From Chloroflexota bacterium (GTDB taxonomy: Bacteria > Chloroflexota > Dehalococcoidia > Lucifugimonadales > Lucifugimonadaceae), in NCBI GenBank assembly GCA_024275195.1, contig JAJRZP010000151.1:1-32278 (forward strand): a DNA stretch of 32,278 nt, in the 5' to 3' direction. A program made the translations under genes and the position numbers. The notes beneath the pieces are model-generated. The model was given only the letters and a program-made list of their open reading frames with translations, searched no databases and was not told the DNA's origin. Shown piece after piece: positions 30,056-32,278 of the stretch (its first letter is position 1; every line of letters starts with the position of its first letter).

Positions 30056-32278
30056 ACCGAATATTCCGTTCAGGTGCCCTCAGGTCTAAGTTTTTACTTG
30101 GCCTGATTGCATTGACGATGATCTCCGCATACCTGGCTTCTCTGGCTACAACCGTGGAGGCACATGGAAACCAGATCAATTCGAGTCCGGCACCGAATAC
30201 GGTGCTTGAATCTTCCCCTGATCGTGTGATCGTGTGGTTTAGCGAGCCAATTGAAGAGACGTTCAGCGTTGTCACGGTATTGAACTCGGCTGCCGAGCGC
30301 GTCGATCTCGACGATTCAGCCCGCGATCCCTCTGTGCCATCTGCGATCTCGGTCGGACTGCCTCCTCTCGAAAACGACACTTACACGGTGGTATGGAAAA
30401 ACCTGTCATCGGTCGACGGACACAAAGTGATCGGATCGTATGTATTCGCAGTCGGCGAGTCGCTTTCGGCCGGTGCCCAGATCGCCGCGACAGAGCAACC
30501 ACTGCTCCAATCCGTTGCGGATCCGTGGCTGCGTTGGCTCGTATACCTAACTCTTGCAATGGTTATAGGCGGACTGACGTTCGAACTGTTCATCGGGGTT
30601 CCGGTTGTCTACGGTGATTCGTCCAAGAAAAGTTGGCAGATTGTTGGCACAGCAGTTTCGGCTGTGTGGTCTCGATTTGCGGTCATGGCGCTTGGTGTAC
30701 TTGTGCTCGCCATGCTTGGGCAACTACTTCAGCAGGCGAGCGTCCTGGCTGGGAGTGCATGGTTCGCCGTGGATTTCGAAGTATTGCGTTCCGTCGTTCT
30801 GGATAGTGGCTGGGGACGGCTCTGGACATACCGGTTCATCGCAGTAATCGGCATTTGGGTTCTGTTCTTCATTGCAAGGCGATCAGCCGCCCCAACCGAG
30901 GTTTACGAGGAAGACGGTGATGAAAATGAGCCAGAACTGGAAGGCACGTTAGCTGGCGATTCAGTGGCCGCACAGGCAGCGACTGTGCTTGGGCTGGTAT
31001 TCATGGGATTAGTCGCAGCCGGTAGCCACAATGCTGCGACACCATCAGCAGTAAAAGTTCTTGCAATCGTTACGGATTTTGTTCATCTCGTTGCTTCGAT
31101 GATATGGATTGGCGGCGTGATGTATCTGGCGATCGCGGTGCCGTTGTTCGTTCGGAGGTTAGGGATAGGCGACGGGGCGAAATTTTTAAACTCGGCAATT
31201 CCACGTTTCACTGTGTTGGGATTGCTCAGCGCGGGGATTCTTGTGACGACAGGCATCTTCTCAAGCTACATGCAGGTCACCGTACCGGAAGCAACGGCCA
31301 CACCTTACGGTTGGTTCTTTATCGGGAAGCTACTACTCGTTGTTCCGCTATTCGGTGTAGCGGCATTCAACGGCTTTAAGCTGGCGAGACGATTCGGGCG
31401 CGGCACAGAGAAGCGACTCGAAAAATCGCTTGTGGCTGAGGTTGTAATTGCTGTATCAGTGCTTATCACGGTCGGTTGGTTGGCTAGCCTGGAACCGGCT
31501 CGCCAGTACGCGGGTCGGACGGGAATTGGTGTCGAGGATGAGGTGGTCTACCAGGACACCGCCGAAGGCACGGAGTTCGATATAAGTATCAGCCCGGCCG
31601 AGGTTGGAGAGAATGATGTCGTCGTTCAGATCTCCAATCCAAGTGGTGAAGCAATTGAAAACGCGGTCGACGTGCGAGTCCGGCTCAAATTCGTCGATGA
31701 TGATCTTGGCGAACCGTTGGTATCGCTTGAGGATACGGGGGCCGGGATCTGGCGACTCAGCGCCGCACAACTGAATATTTCCGGCGAGTACCAGGCTGAA
31801 GTTGTTGTGCAGCGTCCGGATGCTTTCGATGCACGTACCGCGTTTCGCTTTGATGCCAGATCGACTGCAACAGCCGCGGACACGATTAAACCCGATACCG
31901 AGACCGCGAATTTTCTGTTCGGGTTACAACTGTTGATGATCGGTGGTTTCGTTGCGGTACTCGGATTTCGAGGCAAAATAGTGCCATCGATATTCAGCAT
32001 CAGGAAACCGCAAGCAACCATGCTGGCTCCCGGTGTGGTGGTCGCAGTCCTCGGCCTGCTGTTCGTGTTAAATGTGCAGGTATTGCGGGTTGGTCTTCCG
32101 GAAACCATCCGAAATCCATTTCCGCCAACAGCGGAATCAGTGGCTTTGGGCGCGCCTGCGTACACCGCCACATGTGCGGTATGTCATGGCGTGGGTGGAC
32201 TGGGTGACGGGCCAGCCGGTGCGGGCCTGCCAAAACCTCCGGCCGACCTGTTTGTCCACGTTCCTTTGCACAGCGATA
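30052..32278 (+). CDS. CopC-CopD fusion with YtkA-like and cytochrome c domains, 3'-truncated by the window edge
   Basis: This is at least 742 residues, open to the end of the window. A signal peptide ends VEA before His38, so the mature protein would start with His, as in CopC. The CopC domain (38-137) shows the copper-site pattern with His38 and Asp122-x-His124 (SVDGHKV). A CopD-like membrane region follows (about 150-490; LRWLVYLTLAMVIGGL, VKVLAIVTDFVHLVASMIWI). A YtkA/FixH-like beta domain (about 505-605; DISISPAEVGENDVVVQISN), two more helices (about 615-685) and a cytochrome c-type site, C708-A-V-C-H712, then complete the visible part. Likely roles are copper uptake or delivery coupled to electron transfer, perhaps for oxidase assembly; that is inference. 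Confidence 0.9.
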   Translation, partial: MNRIFRSGALRSKFLLGLIALTMISAYLASLATTVEAHGNQINSSPAPNTVLESSPDRVIVWFSEPIEETFSVVTVLNSAAERVDLDDSARDPSVPSAISVGLPPLENDTYTVVWKNLSSVDGHKVIGSYVFAVGESLSAGAQIAATEQPLLQSVADPWLRWLVYLTLAMVIGGLTFELFIGVPVVYGDSSKKSWQIVGTAVSAVWSRFAVMALGVLVLAMLGQLLQQASVLAGSAWFAVDFEVLRSVVLDSGWGRLWTYRFIAVIGIWVLFFIARRSAAPTEVYEEDGDENEPELEGTLAGDSVAAQAATVLGLVFMGLVAAGSHNAATPSAVKVLAIVTDFVHLVASMIWIGGVMYLAIAVPLFVRRLGIGDGAKFLNSAIPRFTVLGLLSAGILVTTGIFSSYMQVTVPEATATPYGWFFIGKLLLVVPLFGVAAFNGFKLARRFGRGTEKRLEKSLVAEVVIAVSVLITVGWLASLEPARQYAGRTGIGVEDEVVYQDTAEGTEFDISISPAEVGENDVVVQISNPSGEAIENAVDVRVRLKFVDDDLGEPLVSLEDTGAGIWRLSAAQLNISGEYQAEVVVQRPDAFDARTAFRFDARSTATAADTIKPDTETANFLFGLQLLMIGGFVAVLGFRGKIVPSIFSIRKPQATMLAPGVVVAVLGLLFVLNVQVLRVGLPETIRNPFPPTAESVALGAPAYTATCAVCHGVGGLGDGPAGAGLPKPPADLFVHVPLHSD

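Noticed and set aside
1-32278. CRISPR arrays, insertion sequences, integrase or prophage genes, rRNA.
   Set aside because: No repeated spacer-type units, transposase or integrase motifs or rRNA-like stretches were found by reading both strands.

Overview
The window reads as a gene-dense piece of a free-living bacterial chromosome of moderate GC content. The gene set combines two formylglycine-type sulfatases, an M81 (MlrC-like) metallopeptidase, an amidase, gamma-glutamyltransferase, a ceramidase-like hydrolase, an Ldh_2 dehydrogenase, an HpcH/HpaI aldolase and a stand-alone ThDP enzyme, with VKOR-type disulfide formation, a DrrAB-like exporter and a CopC-CopD-cytochrome protein. This resembles marine Chloroflexota of the SAR202 type. 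That assignment is inferred from gene content only; no rRNA or tRNA was found to confirm it.

Layout. Bases 1-7164 are mostly plus strand: a CocE-like hydrolase cut by the window edge, a membrane protein, a convergent aldo/keto reductase (minus), two sulfatases and a lipoprotein. Bases 7192-13427 form a minus-strand block: a small AtzG/GatC-like protein, amidase, GNAT acetyltransferase, M81 peptidase, spermidine-synthase-like protein, DsbA-like protein and VKOR. A gamma-glutamyltransferase and an SDR dehydrogenase diverge from this block (13634-16311, plus). Bases 16339-20156 are a minus-strand envelope-stress-like cluster: DUF2089-type regulator, small membrane protein, SHOCT-like protein, LiaF-like protein, ABC ATPase, ABC permease. 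Two matching 13-bp dyads lie just upstream of it. Bases 20378-24476 (plus) hold an Ldh_2 dehydrogenase broken by an amber codon, a ceramidase-like hydrolase and a membrane-bound LuxR-type regulator. An HpcH/HpaI aldolase (minus), a PII protein (plus) and a ThDP enzyme (minus) follow. The last 4 kb (plus) is a copper/redox cluster ending in a CopC-CopD-YtkA-like-cytochrome c fusion that runs off the edge.

The most notable observation is in the disulfide-formation pair. The DsbA-like gene carries an in-frame TGA exactly where the first cysteine of the CxxC active site should be (U-S-V-C). A perfect 7-bp hairpin begins 16 nt after it, placed as a bacterial SECIS would be, and a VKOR gene lies directly downstream. 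I therefore call it a selenoprotein. Separately, two enzymes (M81 peptidase and Ldh_2) each contain one in-frame TAG in an otherwise intact, family-like reading frame. TAG is also the most common ordinary stop in the window, so these look like nonsense mutations, sequence errors or readthrough rather than a reassigned codon.
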